Assembly (NCBI GenBank): GCA_001630475.1
Contig: KV419418.1
Location: forward strand, 1-64,000
Reading direction: 5' to 3'
Length of the DNA: 64,000 nucleotides
Source: Sistotremastrum niveocremeum HHB9708
Taxonomy: Eukaryota > Basidiomycota > Agaricomycetes > Sistotremastrales > Sistotremastraceae
Below the pieces are notes generated by a model. It did not search any database and was not told the DNA's origin. It saw only the letters and a program-made list of their open reading frames with translations. A program made the translations under genes and the position numbers. This document shows, piece by piece, positions 36,501-48,536 of this stretch (positions are counted from its first letter, which is position 1; the number at the start of each line of letters is the position of its first letter).

Positions 36501-38303
36501 ACATCGCAAGCGGATTGGGAAGGGCGGACGGAGATGAGGATGAAGGACTCGCAATCGTATTAATCCCCGCACTAATCTCCCTCAATCTCTCCCGGGAAGA
36601 CTGTCGAGCAAGGATCATCTCTATCTCTCTTTCCCTCGCTCTCTGCCGTCCCCTTTCTCTCTCCCTCTCCCTTTCTCGTTCCTTTTCGCGCTCGAGTTGG
36701 CGTTCTCGTTCGCGGTCAAGTTGTAGCTGACGCATAGCCGCATTCGCATCTCCATCTCCATCGTCTCCTCCATCTCCTTCCGTCTCATCTCCATCCGCAT
36801 CACTATCTCCATCATCATATTCTCCATCCCTCTGTCCCTGTGCGGTATCATCCCTCGAAGGACGCGTCTCATGAACATCCTCCCGGTCTTCATTGAGAGG
36901 TAACGACCGATCAGGAGTCCTCGAATTCGCCAAAGCAGCCGGAACAGTCGGCGAAGCATTCGCATTGACATTCACGGTCTGGGACTGGGACTGCGTTTGG
37001 GGTTGGAGAGGTTGGAGAGGTTGCGGCTGAGCATAATACGAATTCGGATTCGAAGGCGGAGAATCATGCGACGTAGGTGAAAACCTCTGCGCCCCACTCG
37101 CAGGATTCGAATGGATAGAATTAGGAGATCCAGAACCCGCAGCAGCGGGATTGATAATGGAAGTGAGTGGATTAGACAAAGGACGTTGTGGAGGTGGAGG
37201 GATGATAGCGGGATACGGACCCGTCGAAGACGTCGATGATATCTGACGAGACATGGACGGCGCAGGCGGAAGTGGACCCCTTCCCTGCCCTTGCCCTTGA
37301 CTCGTCTGACCCTGCGAGCTAGAATTTTGGGAAGAAGGAAGAGAAGGCGGAAGACTCGGATCCCAGGCGTATGAGGCTGATTGACCCGTCGGATCCGCGA
37401 TCATGTTCATGGATGTTACTGCTGCTGCGTTTCGGAGGCTGAGGGATACGGCTGCTGCTTTGGCGCGGGAGGTTAGAGATTCGCGTTTGGAAGAATGACT
37501 CGCAGCGATCGACGAAAGAGTCTGAGTCTTCGTTCCACTCGTCGTTCCACCTCCTCCACCTCCAGCCCCGCCAGATGACGGAGACGCTCTATCCCTCCCT
37601 CCAACGCTTTCTCGAATAGAATCTCTCTCTCTGTCTCGATCGCGAGAGAGGTTGAGATCGGAAGGATGACTGGGTAAGTCGGATGAGGATTGATCGATAG
37701 AAGACATCGTCTCATGGAAGTTCGATTGCAGATTCGAGAATTGCGCAGACATAGGTGAAAGTGACGTTCCTGGGCCCTGTCCGCCACCGCCTCCACCGCC
37801 TCCAGGCCCCGAACCTGAACCTGACATCGAACCAGACATGGGCGGAACAGGTACACGTCTCGGAATAGGATTACTAATCGACGGTGCCTGCGCCTGTCCT
37901 TGAGAATGCGAAGAACGATCCGAATGAAGCGGAGAAGGAACAGAAGGAACAGGAGGTGGAATGGACGACATAGAAGCTGGAGGAGGTGGAGATCTCTTTT
38001 GCGTAAACGGTGGATCAGGAGACCGCGACCGAGGTTGAGCGAGGAGGTTGGAGGTGCTGGATGACATTGCAGATGTAAGCGGGAGCGATGTCCCTTTTTG
38101 TCGACGAATCTCAGAACGAGTAGCGTTTAGTAAAGCGTTCGTAGCTGAATTCGTAGTAGACGTAGCAGTAGTCGGAGACGGCGTCGACGTATTTCCTACA
38201 ATTATCCATCAATATCAAATGGTGAACAGACCAATAAATGAACAAGTCAGGAAATACCTTGAGTACTAGTCCTCTTCGACCTAACAGGCGAAGGACCAGA
38301 CAT
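33513..38303 (-). CDS. Large disordered protein with conserved C-terminal helical region (1556 aa)
   Basis: Exons 38303-38258, 38195-34045 and 33986-33513 join in phase; the last intron (58 bases, GTAAGT to TTTAG) is open in frame, so an unspliced reading gives a wrong tail. Most of the protein is Ser/Pro/Gln/Gly-rich low complexity, including a NPNPNPN run (a GGATTC array at about 35800). A charged single-helix stretch lies near residues 507-550 (alternating RERERE). The last 160 residues look folded and helical: FQELDRETDTTMILLAAPSH, then HSLTSRSLRRSQALKS and a final coiled part ending LLRQSLGFG. I recall similar C-terminal blocks in other mushrooms, in unnamed proteins. Role unknown; scaffold or phase-separating regulator is possible. 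Its 3' end has a decayed inverted copy at 39.4-40.2 kb. Confidence 0.8.
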
Positions 38304-39369
38304 TCGATTATCCAAACTCTTACTCAAGCACTGGCACACAGGCAATCTTGCTTCAAGCGTGATGAGAGCAACAAAAGACCATCCGTCAGTCGTCAACAGG
38401 CAAGCTCTGCAACGCCTTCCGCGTGTTTCCAACGAGGTCCCTCAAATCACTCTCTACGCTTCTCCCGAACCGCCCGCCAGCCTCGAGGCTTCCGCGCCTC
38501 GTCGTCAGCCAACCATAATCGGAGTTCCAAATTCGTGCTTTATTCTGCTTTTGGAACATACCTCAGCTAAGCGCTTTTTTGATACCGAGTCTTTTGACCG
38601 AAGTACTCTCTTTCTCACTCTGTTCTTGAATTGACGAAAGGGAGGAATCAGTAAATCCCGGAAAGACCGAGTCATTCTTCCCCGCAGGCTAGACCTCAGA
38701 CCTCCTAGCCTCGCGATTCTCATTTCCCAACACCACGTTCACCACGTTATTCCAGGGTCATCAACCAATATCGATATCGATATCGATTGAATCACCAGTC
38801 CTCGCTCTGACTACTTGTCGTACCGCGCCGACGCATCAACGCGTGTTCCTATTATAAACGCAACGACAAATCAAGTCGCGGGTTTGCTTCTGACGTCATA
38901 CTCGATACTCAATATTTCGTGTCAAGTCTATCAGCAAAAGACTCTAAAGTCGTCGACCTTTCCCCATTCAATTATCATACTACAACTTTACAAGAAAATG
39001 ATTCTAACAAACAGCGCCCACAACCCGGGCCGCCGTAAGCATCTTCATCCCAACCCAATAATAAAGTACGATCATTATTATTATCACAAAATGCTAATGA
39101 AGCAACAGACCCAAGACTTCGACTATAACACAAATCCGACGATCCTCCTAGCACCCAAACATAAGACAATCATCTCCCCGAATACATCCTCTCTCCATCA
39201 TCCCCAAGCGCTGCATCTCCAAGCCCTCAACTCGCATCAACACACCTTATTATATAGAGCTCACCGTTCAAAATTCAAATTCCCGCCCCATATCAACCTC
39301 CTCATCCCCCCAACCCCTCATTATAACTCCAGCTGCGCCCAAGTTCATCTCTTAATCCTATAGCAAATC
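38304..39369. other. Upstream region of the 38-kb gene
   Basis: No gene is supported. A short ATCGAT-rich palindromic tract is at about 38768-38786. A + strand frame at 38815-39363 has biased composition but no motif; part may be further decayed sequence of the duplicated fragment that follows. Confidence 0.4.
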
Positions 39370-40160
39370 CTTAAACACCATCCGACCCAGCAAGCTTCGA
39401 CCTTTCTCGAAGTCGAATCCCAAGATAATACATGGTACAATCAAGATCACAGAGGATCCGTCGACTCTGTCATTCATCCACAGTTATAACATCAGAACAT
39501 CACCCTTCACACATCGCAAATCCAACCCGTCACAAGAAGCGTTCCCGACTTGAAGATAATTGACAAGCTCCTTCCTTCCTTCCCAACAATAATAATCACC
39601 CCTACTATTGGATGAATAGTTCCAAGAGCTAAATCGCAAGACCGATACGACGATCCTCCTCCTCGCAGCTCCCTCTCACTCCAAATCCCTGCTCTCACTC
39701 ACACCCCGCTCCCTCCGTCGTACACAAACGTTCAAACCATCCCTGCACTCTCCACATTCAAATCCTCATTCTCAGCCCTCGCATCGCAACCATTGACACC
39801 CTTCGACTTGACTCTGTACATAAAATCCTGGAATCTTTCCATCGCTAGTCGGAAGATGGTAACTCGTTCTCTCTCTCCGGATACCTTTACTGGTACCTCG
39901 GATATGTGATTATGTGGATATGTCGGATATGTCGGATATGAAGTCACGGATAGGATTATTAATAGAATAGGATAGGATCATACTACGATTTGTTTCTTGG
40001 TTCTTGTTTTCCCTTTCTCTTTCTCGCATATAATTTCTAACACTATAACACTCTCATCATGACATCTCATGTACTTTATCTTCTTGACGTTCTCACCAGT
40101 ACTTGCACACAAAACCAGGTCCGGATCTCTACTATGCTGTCCCTAAACACGTATATATAT
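39370..40160 (+). pseudogene. Decayed inverted partial copy of the 33.5-38.3-kb gene's 3' end
   Basis: Read on +, it gives STFLEVESQDNTW where the parent has STFAEVEAEDEEW, and IANPTRHKKRSRLED where the parent has IANPNRRKKRFED. A short intron-like gap ending GATGAATAG at 39619 follows, then FQELNRKTDTTILLLAAPSH, matching the parent's third exon. Stop codons and a frameshift interrupt it, and about 400 bases of the parent's last exon are missing before the shared 3' flank (from about 39818). Because the intron position is kept, the copy arose from DNA, not from mRNA. No functional start is seen. Confidence 0.85.
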
Positions 40161-41241
40161 ACTCATGACGGATATCACGCAACGCTAGCACTTTCCGTTC
40201 CAAGGCGCAAACCGTGCTTACAAATATCTGATATCTAAAATAATTGGCACGTCTCGATTCAAACCACGCACCCACCTTCATGCATCTGGGACTTCTCATT
40301 CGACGTTTCCGGACCTTTCTCAAATCCAAATCCCGGTCCGAAATTTCCTTCCAGGAAACAAAACCTCCTCAGGCTCGCCAAATTTCGGAATCCGACACTC
40401 CTCCCAAGGATAAGAATAAGAAGCACCGGCATTTAAACTTTAATACAAAACCAACTAAACTCCTCCTAAATTTCCATGCTTCCAAAATCCAGACCCATCC
40501 ATCCATTCGATCCGAATTCGGGTACCTAGGTCCCAGATCCACAACACCCTACTTCGTCATTTAGCGCCCATCCTCCGTTCAGCTGCAGACGCCGTCAGTT
40601 TGATGACGCGGATATTCCATTAATTTGTCGGTGGATGCTAAAGCTCCGTGACACCTAGCTGCGTTGACAATGCTGTATGACGTTACCTGTCATCCCAAAT
40701 GAGTGATATATGACATCCAGCGAGCCGAGTTTCCGGTCGATCAGTCGATCAGTCGATCACTGATGGATGTATGATGGCATGATGAAGTGGTTTTTTATAT
40801 CCAATTAATCACGATCGTAGTGACAAACAGGAAATAAATTTATGTGCACGAACTCGAACTCGAGCCGAACCCGAAGCGAAGCGTACCAAGAAAGTGGAGA
40901 CTTTGAAAGGGAAATATTTACGATCGAAATACCAGGTCGCCGAACATAAATAACGACCGGATCAAGAGAAAATACGGACAGGAAAGAATAAACAGCGAAG
41001 AATTCGAAGGACGGGAAAAAAGGACTAGTTAGTATATGACGGTGTAGAAGAAGAGGGTATGGTACTCTCGAAAAAATGATTAAAAGGGGTGTGTAGAGTG
41101 AGATCGATCCGGGACAGAGAAATGAAAAAAGAAGTCAATCGAGCGATTTATCGGTCTGGATCCTTGTCTTTGCCTTTGCCTTTATGTCGGGAGTCGTCCC
41201 GGGACTTTGTCTTGCGTCTTCCACGTTGATGCCTATAGCCT
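40161..41241. other. Intergenic stretch
   Basis: No gene is supported. It contains a short GATCAGTC tandem (three copies, about 40738-40760) and the 3' flank of the C2H2 gene. Confidence 0.4.
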
Positions 41242-42561
41242 CTACTCGTCGTCCTCCCCCTGAAAGGAATGGTCACCGCCGCCCTGATAGGATGGTTGGC
41301 CCTGGACAGCGTACTCCTCGTGATTACGCATATGTCTCCGCATGTTCGATGACACATTGAACTTTTTACCACATCCAGGAATAGGACATTGAAATGCTAA
41401 ATCCAAGTCGTCATCAGTATCACAAATATTTTTTACGAGAAGAGAAACTGACGCTGTTCGCCGGTGTGCGTATTCATGTGCGTATTGAGACTGCTAGGCC
41501 GAGAGAAGCGCTTTTCGCAAAGATGACATTCGTATCTCCTAAGCTCATCCGAGGCAGCTTGGGCAGCGCTAGGCGTAAGACCAGCAGACGCCAACGAAGT
41601 AGCTTGATAGTTTGAAGACGTGAGACCGGCGATGGTGCCGACTACTGGAGGCTGTTCTCCGCGTCTGGAGCTAGACGGTGCTCCGTAGTCATCATAGGAT
41701 CGGCGAGAATGGCCAGCGCTGCGTGAGCTTTCGGCAGGATATTGTTGTTGAGCGGGATCCTGGAGTTGGGAGACGTGTTGATATGATCGGCCTGGTTCAT
41801 ACGGATAAGGGGTGTTCGGATAGGGTCGCTGAGAAGAGGACGGAGCAGATCGCGAGTTGGCTGCTGGCACGGTAGCTGATGGCGATCCATGATGAAGCGA
41901 GGGCTGGGATGCGTAAGGTGGATATGGCATCGGTGAAGGAGGGGATCCATAAGGATATTGGGCTTGATGGCTCGGCACAGGGACGCCGGGGATCTGCTGT
42001 TCGAAGACGAAGCGTGTGAGAATGATGTTCGGGGAAATTAAAGGGGCTGGCAGGGAATACGCACCGAGCGAGAAGAGACAGGGGAAGAATAGGGCGGGAG
42101 AGCCGTTCCATACGGATTCGCATGGCCTGCGGTTGTAGGGCCAAGGTAACTCGATGACGCGCGAGTCGACCCGGCCCCGCTCGGCGTTGCGCCCGATGAA
42201 TATAGATAGGCGCTCGAGGGGCCATGAGTAGGTCGAGGAGGATCGTCTGCCGAGAAAATATTCAGCGAACAGTTCGACTACGTCATCAACGCTCTCGAGC
42301 ACAAAACAAGGGGAACAGCTCTTTCGGATGACTCGTGGAGCATGTGAAGCATGCGACCTCGGTGTTCCCGAAGCATATTTCCACCAACACCGACGCTCCC
42401 GACTCGGCGCCGTTCCAGCAACAGTCGGTGCAGCTGAGACACACACAAGACAAACGCGACTTACAGCCCAGAATAGACCCAATAGGCGGCAGGTAAGGTC
42501 GGTCTTCACGATCGCCTTCAGAGCCACGGCGGCTGCGTTCGTCGGAGGAGGAAGAGGACAT
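41242..42561 (-). CDS. C2H2 zinc-finger protein, two fingers (325 aa), putative transcription factor
   Basis: Exons 42561-42465, 42246-42065, 41996-41453 and 41396-41242 join in phase. Two C2H2 fingers sit near the C terminus: YECHLCEKRFSRPSSLNTHM with the HTGEQPF linker (Cys250, Cys253, His266, His270), then CPIPGCGKKFNVSSNMRRH with RNH (Cys278, Cys283, His296, His300). The N-terminal 240 residues are Tyr/Pro/Ser/Gln-rich and disordered, as in many fungal activators. The first intron is long (218 bases) and open in part, so an extra exon cannot be excluded. Likely a nuclear DNA-binding regulator; target unknown. Confidence 0.78.
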
Positions 42562-45500
42562 GTTTCAAAAGTAGAGCGCGCTGAGAAGTGAAGTGAAATC
42601 TAATCCGGGGACTCCGCTGCTGGAGGAGAATCATGAGAGGGCCAGGGTATTTGTACGTTCGGCAAATGGAATTGATCAAGTGCACGCGGGGCGACGGATA
42701 CAGTCAACCTGAAGGAGTGCGCAAGTTAGATCACAGAAGCGATGAGAAAATCGAGTCACTGACTATTGCTCAGATTGGTTCAAGTTTGGAACAGTGATGC
42801 TCATGGGGGAGGAGGGTTAGCAGAGATGGCCGATTTGGTTACGCAGGATCGCTAGTGTCGGATGTGAAAAGAGGACAAAGATTGCTTTCAGGTTTGAATC
42901 GAGACCGCAGATGTTTGAGAGACGAATACGAGCTGAGGCTATGAGGTTGTCCAGGAAGATGATGGTCGGTCGCCAGGAAAGGTGTTATGTCCTCGATTAA
43001 TGCTCCAGCAGTCAGGACGCGACGGCGCACGAAAAGATGGTGCGAAGAGCCACATATATGTGCGCACAGTGCTCCATGGCATGTCTTAGGCATTGTCACC
43101 GAATCCTGTTCCTTGTCAGTCGTGAATCGGGCGGAGTTTGAAAAGGAACGGAGCAAACGAGTAGGACCGCCAGCAAGATCTTCAGTAACGAGATTTGATC
43201 AGGCCACGTTGTCGGTACCTTCTCTACTTCTCAGGCGCGGCCCCTCGCTGGGAAGCTTCGAATTCGTCGTGACAAACGCAAAAATTCTATCTCCTGCTAA
43301 TAAATCACTAGCTGCGACATGAGCACCCCCGCCCTCTGTTTTATGTAATTTTTCGTGGAGTGCATAATCCTGTGTGGGCGGCATCATTCCACCGTGGCAT
43401 TCTGAGCGCGAGCGACTGTCATCAGGCCTTCAAACTATTCTGCCTTGAATGCCGGACAAGTCGCCGCCAACAGTCGTCGTCACTCTACTCCCCACGGCCA
43501 ATCTACCCTTGCCGATAATGGCCTTTCTCCGCGCACCTCCAATCGTACACACTCCGTGCGGTTGCAGATCTGCCGTTATACGGCAGGTTTACGAGCCAGG
43601 AGGATCGATGACACGCGTCCCATTTTGTTGACTAGCCCCGGGCGCTGTCCTACGAAACAGTCTGTACACCCTGAACACTCATATTTCTTCATCATTCACA
43701 CCCCAAGCAATTTCACTGATGACTCCTTCTGGATCCATGCGAACCATACGGGCCCCGAAGTTGAACCTCGTCTTGCCTTTCCCAGAGACCTGCGGTCTGC
43801 AGTGTACTACATTGCACAAACAAAACAACCACGAAATTTATAGCAGCCGGGCCGGGTTCAAAGCCTGAAACAACGACAATAGTGCGGATATCACGCAAGC
43901 TACGGTGGGGTGCACCCACTTCTTACCGACGAAGCTGAAGCCTTCGTGACGACCCTTGATGCATCCGAGATTTCAGGTCGTACTTACCGTCCGTGAGCGA
44001 AAGCTCCACGCCTTCCGTAGTCGTATGTATGAACCCGCAGCGCTGATCAAACAAAGCAATAAGCCCTTATAGACTCAGAATAATTTCCGTACATTTCATC
44101 AACTGAATTTTTATGATGGTCTTGCTCAGACGAGGCTTAGCGTCGCTTATTGTCGCTAGGTTGCTTCGGTCCCTCTCGCTTAAAGAAGTTCCGGAAGACG
44201 ATCGAGCGCGAACCTTCCGGATCGGCTCCTCAACCGACAATCGGGCGTTTCAGAAAACAATGTAGCACTTTCCCATCTCCTCCACCCTCCGCCAGAAGAT
44301 TAAGATTGTCGAGGATCGCGTACAATTATTCATCAGCGTCGCTCGGATTAAGCGCCAATATGCTCTTATAAAGCTTCCAGGACGCCTCGAACCCTAACTT
44401 TGAAGGCATCCAGGGTACGTACCAAAGATTGACAATAGAAAAATCTAGGAGCAATCTCACTTGGGCTAATTGTCTCGGGGCGACATCGGGAGATATCATG
44501 TAAGACAATGTATCCATCGGGAACGATCGTCGCTCAAAGGGGATTTCGATGCCAGTCGCTATAATTACCCTTTCGAGCTCCATCAAGTCGATGTTTTGAT
44601 GTTGATGCTAGTCCAAATGAGAGCGAGGATCACATCGTGCTTCGGTTCTCGGAGGTACGTTGGAGTGGGACTGGAGATCGCTGGGACCAACGAGAAAATC
44701 GTGGCGGTGCCACTGTGATCCAATTTATCAGCGCTCTCATATTCGACAATCCAAGGCTGCGGAACTCCTGAACTAGTGCTTAACGAGTGGCGATGGCAAT
44801 GATCGACCAAAGAAGAGGCTCACAATGACATGAGAGGGTGTATGAGCGGCGTCGACTCCAGAAGCAAAGCACGTAAAGTCCATTCATTGCGCTAGGATAC
44901 CTTAATTACGGTTGTCGGTACGTCACGAGGTTGGAAGGGTTCCGATGACAACGTTCACACTAAAGCTGAATCTGGCCAAGCAGAATAATTTTGAGGTCAG
45001 GATGCCAAGTCGCAAGGATCGTCCTATCGTCCACGAGTCGCTGGCAGTTGTGATTGATCTGCAGACACGCTAGCACAGCCCTCGGTATTTCTTCCGTCCA
45101 TGTGATTGTTGATGTCAGACTAGCCTGGCTACGATAGCGTATTGTGCAGCACACGCTCCTGTTAATTGCGATGGCATCAGGCGGATCAAATGAAGCAGGT
45201 AAGGCAAGACCAACTGGAGTGACAGCGGTTAAGAGAATAATAACACGGATGCGGGCCGCCAGAGTTTAGCCTAGTAAGGATGAGTATTTGCTGCCATCGC
45301 TGCCGAAAAGATCCAGGTTTAGCATTTCCAAGGGGATGTTGAACGCAAGGATGCGGATTACCAGTGCACGAACAAGAGAGATGAATTGTTTATTCATTTT
45401 AAAATGATCTTCCAGGATCCACGTCGTAATTTCCATCGTCCCTGATCTTCATGCTCCACATGAAACCGGCATGATTATCCACCGGTCCTGATCTGCTCCT

Positions 45501-46714
45501 GGCTCGGTGGAGTGTGTATTCTCGGGACCGAGTTTCAGGGGGGACGAGGGGTGCCCCTGAAAGTTTAGCGAGGTCGTGATTGGCTTGCAGATTTGCAAAT
45601 ATCGGATAACACAGAAGAGACTAAAATTTAGAAGATCACACCTTTATCACGGTCGCTTCGAACTATTTGATCGGGGCATCATCAGTAAATTTGCTATCGG
45701 GGGGTGACAATGATTAACCTTTGATTTGTGCCGAGCAGATCGGCTTACGTCATATGGGCGGCAAAGACCGCCTCTACGACCATCACTGAAACTGTCCGCC
45801 TAGAATGCTGTGGCAGACGGAAAAGTCAATCCACAGTTCCAATATCAGCGAGTTGATTCCAAACCATCTGAATGAAATCAACTGTGGCGCCTGTCTCCCC
45901 CGCACGCTTTGCTATCTGATCCTCTAAACATCGGGGCGGATGCAATTAACTGGAAGGCGATCCTCAGTATTCTTACCCTACAGGTCAACTATTCCAATGG
46001 GTATACCAACCAGATCGAAACAATCTCACAGTGTGTCAAACCCTTAGCTTACGACAATTCGCAGGGTCTAGGTAGGCCGCAATAAAATGAACCTCGTAAT
46101 GAGGCATAACCATCCGTGCGAAGAATGTATGTGATTCTTGTTTGGGGACCCAGCAAAGTGTTTGAAGTCGCATTGCTTGATAAACGTGAGATACTATTAT
46201 GGGACTTCCTCTCGGCAGCGTTTCATGTCGGAGAGCATCGGTTCAAGCATATCATAGAAAGACCAGACACGATTGTGGGATCGCCATTTGCAACGCTTTT
46301 ACTGGCGAAGGGCTAGCGTAAAACACGCAGCACAAGGAGCCGAATGCTTCTGACCATAATCACGCGATGAGTAATATCCTGCGGATAGTTCATATTCCCC
46401 GTGGTTCTGGAGGCAGAGCACATCCATAGCGAAATCTGATGAGAGAAGATACGGGAAACCTTGTACGATGAAACTGATTTGCCATGGAGAGCAGGTGGCA
46501 AAGAAAACGACACGAGCGAGTGAGAGGCAGAGATCACGCCTGTCACGCTCATGTCACGTCACATCGCTTCGTGAAAATTCGCTCCGGCGTGCGACCCTTT
46601 GCTGGCCAATCACGTCGCCTCATCCATCGTCCAAGTGCAAGGTCTGAAGCGTTCGCGTTCGTCTCTGGTCTCCTCTTGTACATACCAACTTGACACTGCA
46701 ACAACGCGCAAAGC
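42562..46714. other. Gene-poor 4.1-kb stretch
   Basis: Between the C2H2 gene and HAP5. Many short frames occur on both strands (for example - 43156-42839, + 43445-43843, - 44586-44326), none with domains or convincing splice structure. A 9-base stem hairpin (TTTCAGGGG with CCCCTGAAA) is at 45533-45562. No tRNA, transposon ends or long repeats were recognised. It may hold lineage-specific short genes or non-coding RNA I cannot see. Confidence 0.3.
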
Positions 46715-47680
46715 ATGACCCCGAACCCCGAGCCTTACGTTCGGCCAGGAGATGAACTGTCCGAGTTCCTTCGACGATTCTGGCAACGACAGGTTGCTAC
46801 GGCGGAGAGAGAGACACCTGACTTCCGTCATCCTGCGCTGCCACTAGCCAGAATCAAGAAAGTCATGAAAAGCGATCCCGAGGTCAAAGTTGTGAGTCAT
46901 AACTCGTGTCTGTCCTGCGTTCGGTCAACGCTCGAGTGGATGCCCGGTCTCCACTTTGATCATATTGCGCGATCCTTTCTTTGCTTCATCTATGTCCTGA
47001 CTTGATGCTTGTAACAGATGATCGCAGCCGACGGTAAGTTTCCAATTCAACCAATCCTCTTGTTTGGTCGTCATCCTCAGTTTATGCTGACCAATCATTT
47101 GCTATTAGCCCCCATCCTCTTTTGCAAAGCATGTGAAAGTTAGTGCCAGTTTCGTTCCTCTCCATGGGGCGTACTCCCAGTTAATACGATCAATGCTGAT
47201 GAGCTCTTTTCTTGGTTGCTTCAATCTTGCTACAATGTAATTCAGTGTTCATTGCCGAGATGACCGCCCGTGCCTTCCTAGTCGCAGATTCGAACAAACG
47301 TCGGACGCTCTCTCGAGCCGATATCGCTAAGGCCCTGTCAAAATCCGATCAGTTCGATTTCCTCATAGATATCGTTCCTCGAGACGAACCTTTTGGAACG
47401 GGACCCAGCGCAAGGGCTCGCGCCGCCGCCGAGCGCGAGAGAGGAAAGGCCGAGCACAAGAGGGAAAGACTGGTCGATGAACAGGTGCGAAACTTCCCGT
47501 CTTGTCAAGGAAATGAGTCCTGATCTCCTGCGGTATCAGTACGCACTTCCCCCTGGGCAGAACAATCATCCTTCGAATGGCCATCTGGCGGCCGATGGTG
47601 ACGACGTCGATCTCGAGGAAGATTACGTGGAAGGTTCTGGGAATGTCGAAGCAGGTCTCATGCTGCAGGATGTCAGTTGA
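46715..47680 (+). CDS. HAP5: CCAAT-binding factor subunit HAP5/NF-YC (199 aa)
   Basis: Exons 46715-46888 (or to 46891), 47018-47033, 47109-47138, 47246-47484 and 47540-47680 join in phase. The histone-fold core is intact: [58 protein letters not shown] and FDFLIDIVP. The segment FWQRQV upstream is also typical of HAP5. The subunit pairs with HAP3 (NF-YB) through the histone fold and with HAP2 and, in fungi, often HAPX/HAP4-type partners, to bind CCAAT boxes and control respiration and iron genes. Two donors are possible for exon 1: GTTGTG gives the family-length VK-M junction, while GTGAGT three bases later adds one Val. The last intron must end at TATCAG (47539); an earlier AG would leave only 25 bases. 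Confidence 0.9.
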
Positions 47681-48536
47681 GGCTGACATTCGTTATGAAC
47701 GCCGAAACAGACGCAACCATTGAGTCCGCGACCTTTTGTATTATAGATAAACATCCTGTGCCTTTCCTAGCACCTCATCTCCCTCTTTTTCCTTGGCTCG
47801 CTTGCTGTGATCTTCCTTTTCTGTATTTTGGACTATATTATTGTCTGCAGTGCTGATCTACGTGTTTATTGCAAATCTTCTGCTATTATAAACTTTGCTG
47901 TATTTTTTCACGCCCGCCCTACGGATGGGGGAATCTCTCTAAAATCGTTTGGTTTGGTGACCGTTGACCTACACACGCAAGCCTCAGAAATACATTCCAA
48001 CGAGGGAGAACTGACGGCCTTCCAAGCCCGTTGGTGCCTCTCGGCAATATCCGGGCGCACTTTCGCTTAGACGTGTACCTTTTTCTTTAAAATGGGCAAG
48101 CCATTTTACGCAAGAAGTGTGTTTATTGAATATCTTTGGATATGATCTAGGTGGATCCATTCTAATATGCCTTCTACCAATCGATCCATGCTGTCTCGCA
48201 GCACGACCACGAAATAAAGCAAGGTACAAGCAAGGTGGAAGCGAGACGGTCTTGTCAAGCACTCAGGGTTCTCGGCAGTTTCTGCCGGTTGACGTCTTGT
48301 CCTCTAAATATTACAAGACATTTCTTGCGGTCCACTACACAAGGACTGAACATGGCGATCCCATTCTCCCGCATTCTCTTCCCCTCCATCTCGACGCCGA
48401 CCACGAAACTTTTGAATTTGTCTTCAAAATCAACAAACTACGGAATCAAAATCTCAGACTCTCGGAGACTATCATTACATGCCCAATTCCGCTCCTTTAT
48501 AATCCGATCCCTTCTTAGTAATTTGCTTACTGTCTT
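47681..48536. other. Intergenic stretch
   Basis: 3' flank of HAP5 and upstream region of the 48.5-kb membrane-protein gene. A + strand frame through 48235-48678 overlaps the first exons of that gene in another frame and is not supported. Confidence 0.4.

Noticed and set aside
34060-37856. Many + and - strand frames of 60-208 codons inside the 38-kb gene
   Set aside because: They are shadows caused by the biased low-complexity coding sequence of that gene.
40733-40760. GATCAGTC short tandem as a possible regulatory array
   Set aside because: Only three copies, in a non-conserved spacer, so it is best treated as a simple repeat.
45533-45562. 9-base stem hairpin as a possible terminator or RNA element
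   Set aside because: A stem this short occurs by chance in 64 kb, and there is no neighbouring transcript end to support it.
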